Below are positions 52,819 through 61,300 of a stretch of 64,000 nt of DNA, one piece after another. Source of the stretch: a bacterium (lineage in GTDB: Bacteria; Actinomycetota; Acidimicrobiia; Spongiisociales; Spongiisociaceae); assembly GCA_026710435.1 (NCBI GenBank), contig JAPOQZ010000188.1, positions 1-64,000 on the forward strand. Direction: 5' to 3'. Numbering within the stretch: position 1 is the stretch's first letter; each line of letters begins with the position of its first letter. The notes under the pieces are model-generated. The model searched no databases and was not told the origin of the DNA. It saw only the letters and a list, made by a program, of their open reading frames with translations. A program made the position numbers and the translations under genes.

Positions 52819-53475
52819 ATGTCGGATTTCATCAACGGTCTGTCGGTAGGCCTTGAGGACGCGGGCCAGACCATTCTCAGTTTCCTACCCAGGCTCATAG
52901 GCGCTTTGATTATCCTCGTCGTCGGCTGGCTGATCGCCCGGCTGATCCACCGTATGATGATCCGTCTCCTGAAGGTGGTAGGTCTCGAAGGGTTGCTGCA
53001 GCGGGCCGGGCTTACCGAGCGCTTGCAGGCTGCAGGATATACGGCAACCGATCTCGTGGCACGAGCCGTCTACTGGATCGCCCTGCTGGTCGTCTTCCTC
53101 CTCACCGCCGAAGCGTTGAACGTGCAGTACCTGAGTGACATACTCACCGGACTGATCGCGTACCTGCCGCTCGTGGTCGTCGCGATAGTGATCGTCATAG
53201 TTGCGTCAGCGCTGGGATCCTTCCTGGCCGAACTGTCCACTCCCTGGTCCCAGGAACGCCACATCAGGTGGCTACCGGCAACGGCGCGTTGGATGGTCAT
53301 CGGCTTCGGAGCGTTCGCCGCGCTCAACACCCTGAAGATTGCCGAGGATATAGTCAACACCCTCTTCATCGCCGTGGTCGGGACGGTGGGCGCCATCCTG
53401 GTCATCGCCTTCGGCGTGGGTGGTATCTCCGCCGCCAAGGACTGGTGGTCCAAGGTACTTCCCGACACGGATTGA
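52819..53475 (+). CDS. CmpX-like mechanosensitive channel-related membrane protein
   Basis: This 218-residue protein has four predicted membrane helices, each within a conserved TM-helix repeat (PF05552 type): residues about 20-45 (FLPRLIGALIILVVGWLIAR), 80-100, 105-135 and 155-195. It lacks the MscS beta-domain and the Gly/Ala-rich pore helix of true MscS. Relatives such as CmpX influence membrane and osmotic behaviour. ATG 52819 has a strong GAAGGAG ribosome site. Its position next to the betaine genes points to osmotic adaptation, but it has its own transcription unit. Confidence 0.82.
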   Translation: MSDFINGLSVGLEDAGQTILSFLPRLIGALIILVVGWLIARLIHRMMIRLLKVVGLEGLLQRAGLTERLQAAGYTATDLVARAVYWIALLVVFLLTAEALNVQYLSDILTGLIAYLPLVVVAIVIVIVASALGSFLAELSTPWSQERHIRWLPATARWMVIGFGAFAALNTLKIAEDIVNTLFIAVVGTVGAILVIAFGVGGISAAKDWWSKVLPDTD

Positions 53476-53509
53476 TCAGCAGGTCACATACCGCCACCGG
53501 CTGCCGGAG

Positions 53510-53717
53510 CTAGCCCCGAGTATTTGTGTGGGGGTTTGTACTGGACGAGCAGGATGCGGAGTGTGGGCTTCTGGCCAGGGACGATGGCCATCTCCACAGT
53601 CCCGTCTCGGCCCGACGGGACCTCCACCCGTCAGGTGAAGCCCGGCCCGGTCGCACCGAGGCGGCTGATATGGCTTGCCACCGTGATGTGTCCGGAAACA
53701 TGAACAATCAGGGCTAG
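53510..53717 (-). repeat. Repeat B, copy 3
   Basis: This 208 bp copy runs from CTAGCCCCGAG to CAATCAGGGCTAG. The minus strand starts MFPDTSRWQAISAAS and, in shifted frames, keeps PGFT, RVEVPSGRDGTVEMAIVPGQ and QYKPPHKYSG, so the coding pattern is better preserved here than in copy 1. The right flank AAGTGGTGGACCCCC (53718-53732) is the inverse complement of the left flank of copy 1. Confidence 0.85.
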
Positions 53718-53733
53718 AAGTGGTGGACCCCCA

Positions 53734-53839
53734 TCAGGAGGGTGCTGACCGATGACGATTGCTCGGGCCTGCCGCCCGTCGACCCAGGAAACATGCCGGC
53801 TATTGGCAGGCCGCTGGTGGGTTGCTCACCGCCCTCCTA
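53734..53839 (-). repeat. Repeat A, copy 7 (inverted)
   Basis: This is a 106 bp, somewhat diverged copy (left end TCAGGAGGGTGCTGA, right end CTCACCGCCCTCCTA). It begins one base after the outer flank of repeat B copy 3. Its right TA forms the TAG stop of the methyltransferase gene. Confidence 0.85.
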
Positions 53840-54544
53840 CAACCTCCGCCAGCGGATACCCATCAGATGGGGGATGTCGCGGTGCTTGGCGAGGATCGGG
53901 TCCCTGACCGCGGCTACGGAACCAACCCCTTGCTCGCGTACCTCCTCCAAAGACCATCCGGCCGCGGCTGCTTCCGTGAACAGCATCCAGATCGGCCGGT
54001 GGATGAACCCGACGGTTCCCTCACCGGCCAGATCCCGGGTTCTTCCAGCGGTGAGGTAGTCGCCGAACCGCCAGAACAACTCGCCGTCCGTCGTGTCGAG
54101 TACGGGCCCCGAGGCGGGCGCCGTGTAGACAGGGTGGTTGATCACCACCGTCAGCGAACCACCCCGACAGGTCACCCGGGCGGCCTCGCGGAAGAACCGG
54201 GACGAGTTCTCGAAGTGCTCGAGGGCAAGGACCACATACGCACCATCCACCGCTGCGTCCCTGACACATGCCATCCCTGGTAGGTGGTTCAGCACCACCG
54301 GGTGCCGTCGGGATGCGATGCGGGCCAACTCCAGGTTTACGTCCACCCCGATAACCATCGCTCCCCGGGCGACCACCAGATCCTGCACGCGACCGTCGCC
54401 GCATCCGAGATCCAGCAGCACATGGCCGCCCACCCGGGGAAGCATCCCGAGAAAGAGCGGGACCACCTCGTCCTGGTAGGCAGGATCGGCGGACTCCTCG
54501 AGCCACCACTCGGTCAGTTCGTTCCAGTCGTCCACGTCGATCAC
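53837..54544 (-). CDS. Class I SAM-dependent methyltransferase
   Basis: This 235-residue Rossmann-fold methyltransferase has SAM motif I LLDLGCGDGRVQDLV, motif II with acidic end GVDVNLELA, and the post-motif segment ALEHFENSSRFFREAARV. The C-terminal part (HRPIWMLFTEAAAAGW) resembles small-molecule or quinone-type methyltransferases, but the substrate is unknown. The stop codon TAG is formed by the end of repeat A copy 7, so the original C-terminus may have been longer. Confidence 0.85.
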   Translation of the reverse strand: MIDVDDWNELTEWWLEESADPAYQDEVVPLFLGMLPRVGGHVLLDLGCGDGRVQDLVVARGAMVIGVDVNLELARIASRRHPVVLNHLPGMACVRDAAVDGAYVVLALEHFENSSRFFREAARVTCRGGSLTVVINHPVYTAPASGPVLDTTDGELFWRFGDYLTAGRTRDLAGEGTVGFIHRPIWMLFTEAAAAGWSLEEVREQGVGSVAAVRDPILAKHRDIPHLMGIRWRRL

Positions 54545-54587
54545 CGTGCGGGCGCCGTGCAGCCCAGGCTACAGCCGGCCTATCCGC

Positions 54588-55166
54588 TCAACGCCCACCC
54601 GTCCAGTCCTCCACCATGCGGTACTGGGCCCAGGTCTGGGGAGTCGGGTAGCCGCCGCCCTTGCGATCGCCCTGCCGTCGCAGGGTGCGGAGCAAGTCGA
54701 TCACTCCTGCTGCGCCGGCGTAACCATGCCTGCGTAGCCAGGATCCCACCACGGTCCCGGTCCGGCCGCTCCCTCCCCAGCAGTGCACGTAGACGTTGCA
54801 TCCGTGGTCGAGATGGCGGTCGATCACGTCCAGGGTGCTGATCATCTCGTCTTCGGTGGTCACCCCGTTGTCAGGGATCTGGCGGCGCACGATCACCGCG
54901 TGGCGGTCGGTTGCCGGAATGTCGTAACGGTTCATGTGGGCGTCGGTTCCGCCTGGATAGTCCTGGGTCAGGTTCACGAACACGTTGATGCCGGCATCGA
55001 GCAGTTGAGTGAGCTTGCTGTCCGGTCCTGCCGGGTTGGGATATGCACCCGCGGCAAAGCGTCCGGGAACCACCCAGTAGGACCGATCGGTAGGCCCCAC
55101 GTCCGCGCCATGTGCGAGTTCCAGGCCGGTAAACATCGTGTCAAGCCTCCCTTGCGACGGGAACAC
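54588..55166 (-). CDS. Dual-specificity/tyrosine phosphatase-like protein
   Basis: This 192-residue protein has the Cys-based phosphatase loop VHCWGGSGRTGTVVGSWLRR (HCx5R) and an upstream Asp-containing segment (PDNGVTTEDEM) that could supply the general acid. The opening YWVVPGRFAAGAYPN is typical of bacterial DSP-like proteins. No membrane segment is visible. Its substrate, protein or small molecule, is unknown. It lies between the methyltransferase and repeat A copy 8. Confidence 0.85.
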   Translation of the reverse strand: MFPSQGRLDTMFTGLELAHGADVGPTDRSYWVVPGRFAAGAYPNPAGPDSKLTQLLDAGINVFVNLTQDYPGGTDAHMNRYDIPATDRHAVIVRRQIPDNGVTTEDEMISTLDVIDRHLDHGCNVYVHCWGGSGRTGTVVGSWLRRHGYAGAAGVIDLLRTLRRQGDRKGGGYPTPQTWAQYRMVEDWTGGR

Positions 55167-55220
55167 CCTGCCAGGCTACTAAGCAGCGTGCCGGCATCCG
55201 TCACAGGCGCGAGGTCGGGC

Positions 55221-55325
55221 GAGGAGGGTGCTGACCAATGACGATTGCTCGCTCCTGCCGCCCGCCGACCCCGGAATCATGCCGGCGATTGGCAGGCCGC
55301 TGGTGGATTGCTCAGCACCCTCCTA
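55221..55325 (-). repeat. Repeat A, copy 8 (inverted)
   Basis: This 105 bp copy lies between the phosphatase and uvrA. The left TA has decayed to GA (GAGGAGGGTGCTGA), and the right end TCAGCACCCTCCTA is intact. Its terminal TA plus the next G gives the TAG stop of uvrA. Confidence 0.88.
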
Positions 55326-58139
55326 AAGGATGTCGCGGAGGAACTTGCCGGTGTAGGAGTCCGGGACCTGCGCCACCGCCTCGGGCGTTCCAAGAGCCAC
55401 TATCCGTCCTCCCTCGTCTCCTCCCTCGGGACCCATGTCGATGATCCAGTCGGCGGAACGCACCACGTCCAGGTTGTGCTCTATGACCACGACGGTGTTG
55501 CCGCCGTCCACCAGCCGGTGAAGAACTTCCAGCAGCTTGCGGGTGTCCTCGAAGTGCAATCCGGTGGTGGGCTCGTCGAGGATGTAGAGGGTGTTGCCGG
55601 TCGCCCGCTTGCCGAGTTCGGAGGCCAGTTTCACCCGTTGCGCCTCGCCGCCCGAAAGGGTGGGGGCCGGCTGGCCGAGGCGGATGTAGCCCAGGCCCAC
55701 GTCGTAGATCGTCTGCAGGATGCGGGCGATGGGTGGCTGCGCCTCGAAGAAGGACAGTGCCTCCTGCACCGGCATTTCCAGGATGTCGGCTATCGACCGG
55801 CCCTTCCACCGGATCTCGAGGGTGTCCCGGTTGTAGCGGCGCCCCTCGCAGACCTCGCAGGGAACGTAGACATCGGGAAGGAAGTGCATCTCGATCCTGA
55901 TCGTTCCGTCACCTCGGCAGGCCTCGCAGCGGCCACCCCGAACGTTGAATGAGAACCGACCCGGCTTGTACCCGCGAGCCCTGGACTCCGGGGTCGCGGA
56001 GAACAGAGCCCTGATACGGTCGAAAACCTTCGTGTAGGTGGCGGCGTTCGACCGGGGGGTCCGACCGATGGGCGACTGGTCGATGTTGATGACCTTGTCC
56101 AGTTGCTCGACCCCCTCGATGCGCCGGTGCCGGCCCGCTACGGCCCTTGACCGGTAGAGCCGGTGGTGGAGAGCTTTCGACAGGATCTCCTGCACGAGAG
56201 TCGACTTGCCGCTACCGGACACGCCGGTCACCGAGATGAGCTTGCCGAGGGGGAACTCGACATCGAGGTGGCGCAGGTTGTTCTCGGCTGCGCCGACCAC
56301 GGTGAGCGTCCGTCCGTCGCCGGGCCTCCGCCGTTCGGGCGTCGGTATCCGTCGCCGGCCCGCCAGGTAGTCGCCGGTCAGGGAGGAGGGCTCGGCAAGC
56401 ATCTGAGCTATCCCACCCTCAGCCACCACGTGTCCCCCGTGTTCCCCGGCACCGGGCCCGAGATCGACTACGTAATCGGCCGTCCGGATGGTCTCCTCGT
56501 CGTGCTCGACCACGATGAGGGTGTTCCCGAGGTCCCGGAGACGGAGGAGGGTCTCGAGGAGGCGGCGGTTGTCACGCTGATGAAGGCCTATGGACGGCTC
56601 GTCCAGTACGTAGAGCACCCCCACTAGGCCCGACCCGATCTGGGTGGCCAACCGGATCCTCTGGGCCTCTCCCCCCGAGAGGGTGGCGGCGCCTCTGTAG
56701 AGAGTCAGATACTCGAGCCCGACATCCAGCAGGAACTGGAGACGGGCACGGATCTCCTTGAGTATGGGAGCGGCGATCGTCGCATCGCGCTTCCCCAGTA
56801 CGAGACCCTCGAGGGCGGACAGGGTCCGTGCGATGGAACGCCGGCACAACTCGAATACGTTCAGGCCTCCGACGGTGACCGCCAGGGAGACCGGGTTGAG
56901 GCGTGCGCCACCGCAGGTCGGGCAGGGAACCTCCCGCATGTACTCCTCGTAGTGGGCCCGGGCCGACTCCGACTCGGTCTGCTCGTGGCGGCGCCGCAGC
57001 ACCGGGATCACCCCTTCGTAGGTCGCCTTGTAACGCCGCCGCCTCCCGAAGCGGTTGGTGAACGACACCTGCACAGGCATGTCCCCGGTGCCGTACAGGA
57101 CCGCTTCCTGATGCTCGTCCGACAGCAGGTGGAACGGCGCCTCCACATCGAATCCGAGTTCACCGGCCAGCCCTTTGAGCAGGTGGTGGAAGTATCGGTT
57201 CCGGTTGCTCGCCCACGGAGCGACTGCCCCTTCGGCGACCGAGAGTTCGTCGTCGGGGATCACCAGCATGGGATCGACCTCGAACTTGGTCCCGATCCCC
57301 GAGCACGCCTCGCAGGCGCCGTAGGGGCTGTTGAACGAGAACGACCGGGGCTCCAACTCCTCGAACGAAACCCCGCAGGTGTTACACGCCAGGTGCTGGC
57401 TGAACGTCAGCTCAGACCCGTCGATTATGTCCACCACAGCTATCCCCCCGGTGAGGCCCAAGGCAGTCTCCAAGGAGTCGGTGATCCGGCGGACCCCGCC
57501 CCGGCCGGCCACCAGGCGGTCCACGACCACTTCGATCGTATGGGTGTAGTAGCGGTCCAGCCGGATCCGCTCCCCCAGGTACATGACCTCGCCGTCGACC
57601 CGCGCCCGGCTGAAACCCTGACGGGACAGATCCTTGAACAGTTCCTCGTATTCTCCCTTGCGGCCCCGGACGATCGGCGCCAGCACCTGGTAGCGGGTGC
57701 CTTCCGGGAGCTGCGCTATCTGGTCGACGATCTGCTGGGGGGTCTGGCGGGTCACCTCCCGGCCACACTCGGGACAGTGGGGCCGGCCGATCCGGGCGTA
57801 CAGGAGGCGTAAGTAGTCGTGGATCTCGGTGATGGTCCCCACAGTCGAGCGGGGGTTGCGGCTGGCGGTCTTCTGGTCGATGGAGATGGCCGGTGACAGT
57901 CCCTCGATGAAGTCGACGTCCGGTTTGTCCATCTGCCCGAGAAACTGCCGGGCGTAGGCGGACAGGCTCTCCACATACCTGCGCTGGCCCTCCGCGTAGA
58001 TGGTGTCGAACGCCAGGCTGGACTTGCCCGAGCCGGACAGGCCCGTAAACACGATCAACTGGTCGCGTGGAAGCTCGATCGACACGTTTTGCAGGTTGTG
58101 CTCGCGCGCTCCGCGAACAACCAGCTTGTCCTTCGTCAT
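55323..58139 (-). CDS. uvrA: Excinuclease ABC subunit A
   Basis: UvrA, 938 residues, is the damage-sensing ATPase of nucleotide excision repair. Two ABC domains are visible: Walker [21 protein letters not shown] near residue 33 and GVSGSGKST in the C-terminal half, with [12 protein letters not shown] and [12 protein letters not shown] signatures. Zinc-finger Cys pairs occur in CPECG, CNTCG...CEAC and CEACRGDG...CEVC. It ends at a TAG formed by repeat A copy 8; the end FLRDIL is short but normal for UvrA. It is divergent from the large helicase gene. Confidence 0.95.
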   Translation of the reverse strand: MTKDKLVVRGAREHNLQNVSIELPRDQLIVFTGLSGSGKSSLAFDTIYAEGQRRYVESLSAYARQFLGQMDKPDVDFIEGLSPAISIDQKTASRNPRSTVGTITEIHDYLRLLYARIGRPHCPECGREVTRQTPQQIVDQIAQLPEGTRYQVLAPIVRGRKGEYEELFKDLSRQGFSRARVDGEVMYLGERIRLDRYYTHTIEVVVDRLVAGRGGVRRITDSLETALGLTGGIAVVDIIDGSELTFSQHLACNTCGVSFEELEPRSFSFNSPYGACEACSGIGTKFEVDPMLVIPDDELSVAEGAVAPWASNRNRYFHHLLKGLAGELGFDVEAPFHLLSDEHQEAVLYGTGDMPVQVSFTNRFGRRRRYKATYEGVIPVLRRRHEQTESESARAHYEEYMREVPCPTCGGARLNPVSLAVTVGGLNVFELCRRSIARTLSALEGLVLGKRDATIAAPILKEIRARLQFLLDVGLEYLTLYRGAATLSGGEAQRIRLATQIGSGLVGVLYVLDEPSIGLHQRDNRRLLETLLRLRDLGNTLIVVEHDEETIRTADYVVDLGPGAGEHGGHVVAEGGIAQMLAEPSSLTGDYLAGRRRIPTPERRRPGDGRTLTVVGAAENNLRHLDVEFPLGKLISVTGVSGSGKSTLVQEILSKALHHRLYRSRAVAGRHRRIEGVEQLDKVINIDQSPIGRTPRSNAATYTKVFDRIRALFSATPESRARGYKPGRFSFNVRGGRCEACRGDGTIRIEMHFLPDVYVPCEVCEGRRYNRDTLEIRWKGRSIADILEMPVQEALSFFEAQPPIARILQTIYDVGLGYIRLGQPAPTLSGGEAQRVKLASELGKRATGNTLYILDEPTTGLHFEDTRKLLEVLHRLVDGGNTVVVIEHNLDVVRSADWIIDMGPEGGDEGGRIVALGTPEAVAQVPDSYTGKFLRDIL

Positions 58140-58309
58140 GATGCCCGTGTTTGTCGCGAGGGGGAAAGCGGGAGGAAGTACCAGCGATCATGGTAGTTGC
58201 CAGTTGCCCGCGGCCGACCCCCGCCACGCCGTTCTGGCCACCACGTGTCGTCGTACGGCTGCGCAGGGACGGTGGCCATCCACCCGCGGACCTGTAGGAT
58301 CGCCGACGC

Positions 58310-61300
58310 ATGGGTGTGCGGGCCGAATTCGTGGTATTCGATCTGGAGACGAACGCCGACCGGGCCGACCCCGCCGAGCACGAGATCATCCAGATCGGCG
58401 CCGTGGCCGGAGCCGGGCCGGACGAAACCGGCAGGTTCGAGAGTCTGGCCCGACCCGAGCGGAAGCTGCCCGCCCGGATAACGGAGTTGACCGGACTGCA
58501 ATACGGCGACCTGGCAGGTGCGCCTCCTATCGACCGCGTATTGGGCGGCTTCCTCGACTGGGTCGGTGACCGGCCCCTGATCGCGCACAACGGATTCGGA
58601 TACGACTTCCCGGTGCTCGAGGCCGCCGCGGCCCGAGCCGGTCTGAACCCGCCGCGAGGTCCACGTCTCGACACGCTGGAGTTGGCCCACATCGTCTTCC
58701 CCCGGGCAGGGTCGGTGATCCCGGGAGTGGACGGGAGGCTTCCCCCACCCGGTCGGAGGCTCGACGAGTTGGCCGAGAAGTTCGGGCTGGCCGGCCGGGA
58801 TCGCCACGACGCCCTGGTCGACTCCCTGATGGCCCGGTCGATCATGCTGAAGCTCCTCGAGGAGTTGGACCGGGATTCTCCCGCTCGGCGGCTGCAGCGA
58901 TGGGTGCTCGGCGTCACCGGCCATCCGTGGGCACGCTTCGCCAAGCCCGAGACCGGACCGGTGCCGCTCCACGAGGTGGTGCCCTGCGTACCGGTACCCG
59001 ACCGGCCGGCCGCGACGGGGCGCTTCCACATCGGCAGGGTGGTGAGCTCCTTCCGATCGGGCGGAAGGCTGATGACGGGGGGAAGGGAGCCCCGCGAGCA
59101 GCAGGTCCGGATGGCCCGCCTGGTCTGCGATGCCTTCGCAGGCCCGGGTCGACGGCGCATGATGATCGAGGCCCCTACGGGCACCGGAAAGACCCTCGCG
59201 TACCTGGTACCGGCGATCGAGGTGGCGCGGGCTTCGGGATGCCCGTCCCTGATAACCCCTCATTCACGGGTCCTCCAGGACCAGATCCTGGCAACGCTGC
59301 ACGAGCTCCGAGCCGAGATCGGACCCTTCTCGACCGCGGTGCTCAAAGGACGGCAGAACTACATCAGCCTCAAGGCGCTGGATGCGGAACTCGCCGGTCT
59401 GGAGGGAGAATCGGCCGGAAGCCCGACCCCTGATCCCATGGCGATGGCACTGGCCATCCTCTGCGGATGGGTGGCCGAGACGCCCAGCGGGGACTGGGCC
59501 GACCTCCGGACGGCAGCGATCGCGTCGAGGCTGACCCAGCTCAGGTTCCTTCGATGGAAGCTGCGGGTGGATAGACGGCCGGGACCGGTGTGGGATTCCC
59601 TCGATGGGCTCGACTTCTACCGTCGAGCCCTGCAAGCGCTCAAGACCGCCGATGTCGCGGTGCTGAACCACGCTCTGCTGGCCACGGGTCCGGACCTTCC
59701 CGACGGGTTCAACCTGGTGATCGATGAAGCACACGACCTGGAGGATTCGGTCACCTCGGCAGCCACCCTCGCGGTGGGCGTGGAGCATCTCGAGAGACTC
59801 TGCGACGCCCTCTGGGACAGTGTGTCGAGGAGGGGACTGGCTGCCCGGTTGGCGGCCGCCACAGGGGTCGGTCTGAGGGACCCGAAGATCGACGCGATAC
59901 GCCAGGCCGTGACCCGGGCTCGGGCGTCGATCGAGCAGTTCGCGAGTCCGCTGATCGAGTACGTGCGGGATCGGACCGGCGTCACCCGCGAGGAGGCGAC
60001 CCGCTACGGCGCGTCGTACCGTATCCGCCGCGGGGTCGATACGGACCATCCCGCTTACCAGGCGGTCCGGCAGACCGGCCGAGCCATGCGCGGCGCCCTT
60101 CGCCACTTGGCAACCACCCTCGAGGAGATCACCGTGCCGGAGGACCTGGTGGGGCGCTACCGGCGGGATGCGCTGGAGGACGAGTTGGCCCGCCTGGGTC
60201 TCGAGGCCCGGCAGGCCGCGGAACTCGTCGACTCGGTGCTGCGAGCCTCGGATCAGTTGCGCCTGTTCGGCAACGACTCGGACGACCTGGATCTGATCCA
60301 ATGGATCAACATCGCCGAGGTCTCCTTCGCCGTCGCAAACAGGGAGCGATTCGACACGCAGGATGGGTCGGGGCAGGGAGGCGCGAGGGAGCGCCAGGGA
60401 GCATGGCGGTGGTCACTTCTCCGGGCTCCACTGTCCGTGGCGGGCTTGCTGGCCGATCTCTGGGACAGCTGCCGGTCGGTCGTGCTGACCTCGGCAACTC
60501 TCCGGGCCGGTGACGACTTCGGCTACCTGGTCGGTCGGCTCGGACTCGGGGCGGTCGAGTCGAGAGTGATCGGCTCACCCTTCGAGAACCTGTCCGAGCA
60601 GCACCTGCTCCTGTTGACCGACTACCTCCCGGCACCCCGAGGACGGTTGATGGACCGGTTCACGGAGACCGAAGCGACAGAGATACCCAGGCTATGCGTA
60701 GCGAGCGACGGCGGGGCACTGGCCCTGATGACGGCCCGGGCGCGGCTCGACTTCGTTCGGGATCACGCGCGCCCCCACCTGGCCACCGCCGGAATCGAGC
60801 TTCTCGCCCAGGGCGAGGCCGCCGCACCCGTCCTCGCCGAACGTATGCGGGCAGACCGTTCGACCTGCCTCCTCGGGCTACGGCAGTTCTGGGAAGGGAT
60901 CGACATACCCGGCGAAGCTCTGCGACTGCTCCTGATCGAGAAGATCCCGTTCGACTCCATCGCCGACCCGGTGGTCAGCGCCCGCACCGAGTTGCTGGAG
61001 TTGCAGCAACGCGATCCGTTCGCGGAATACACGGTACCGAGGGCCGCCATTGCCTTCGCCCAAGGGGTGGGGCGCCTGATCCGCACGGCCGGCGATGTGG
61101 GCGTGACCGCGGTGCTCGACAACCGTCTCCGCCGGCCGGTCCCCTACCGCGACGTGCTGCTCCGGAGCCTGTCCGGACCGCCCACGCGGATGAACGTCAA
61201 CACCCCTGCGCAGGCCTACCAGGCCATCACATCACATCTCGGTCTCGACTTCGACCAGGAGCGACAGGACCGCATCGACCGCATTCCGGGTGTCGAGACG

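Noticed and set aside
57412-59184. 590-codon minus-strand frame bridging uvrA and the helicase gene
   Set aside because: It overlaps two well supported genes in other frames, and its Arg/Ser/Pro-rich composition is typical of GC-rich shadow frames.
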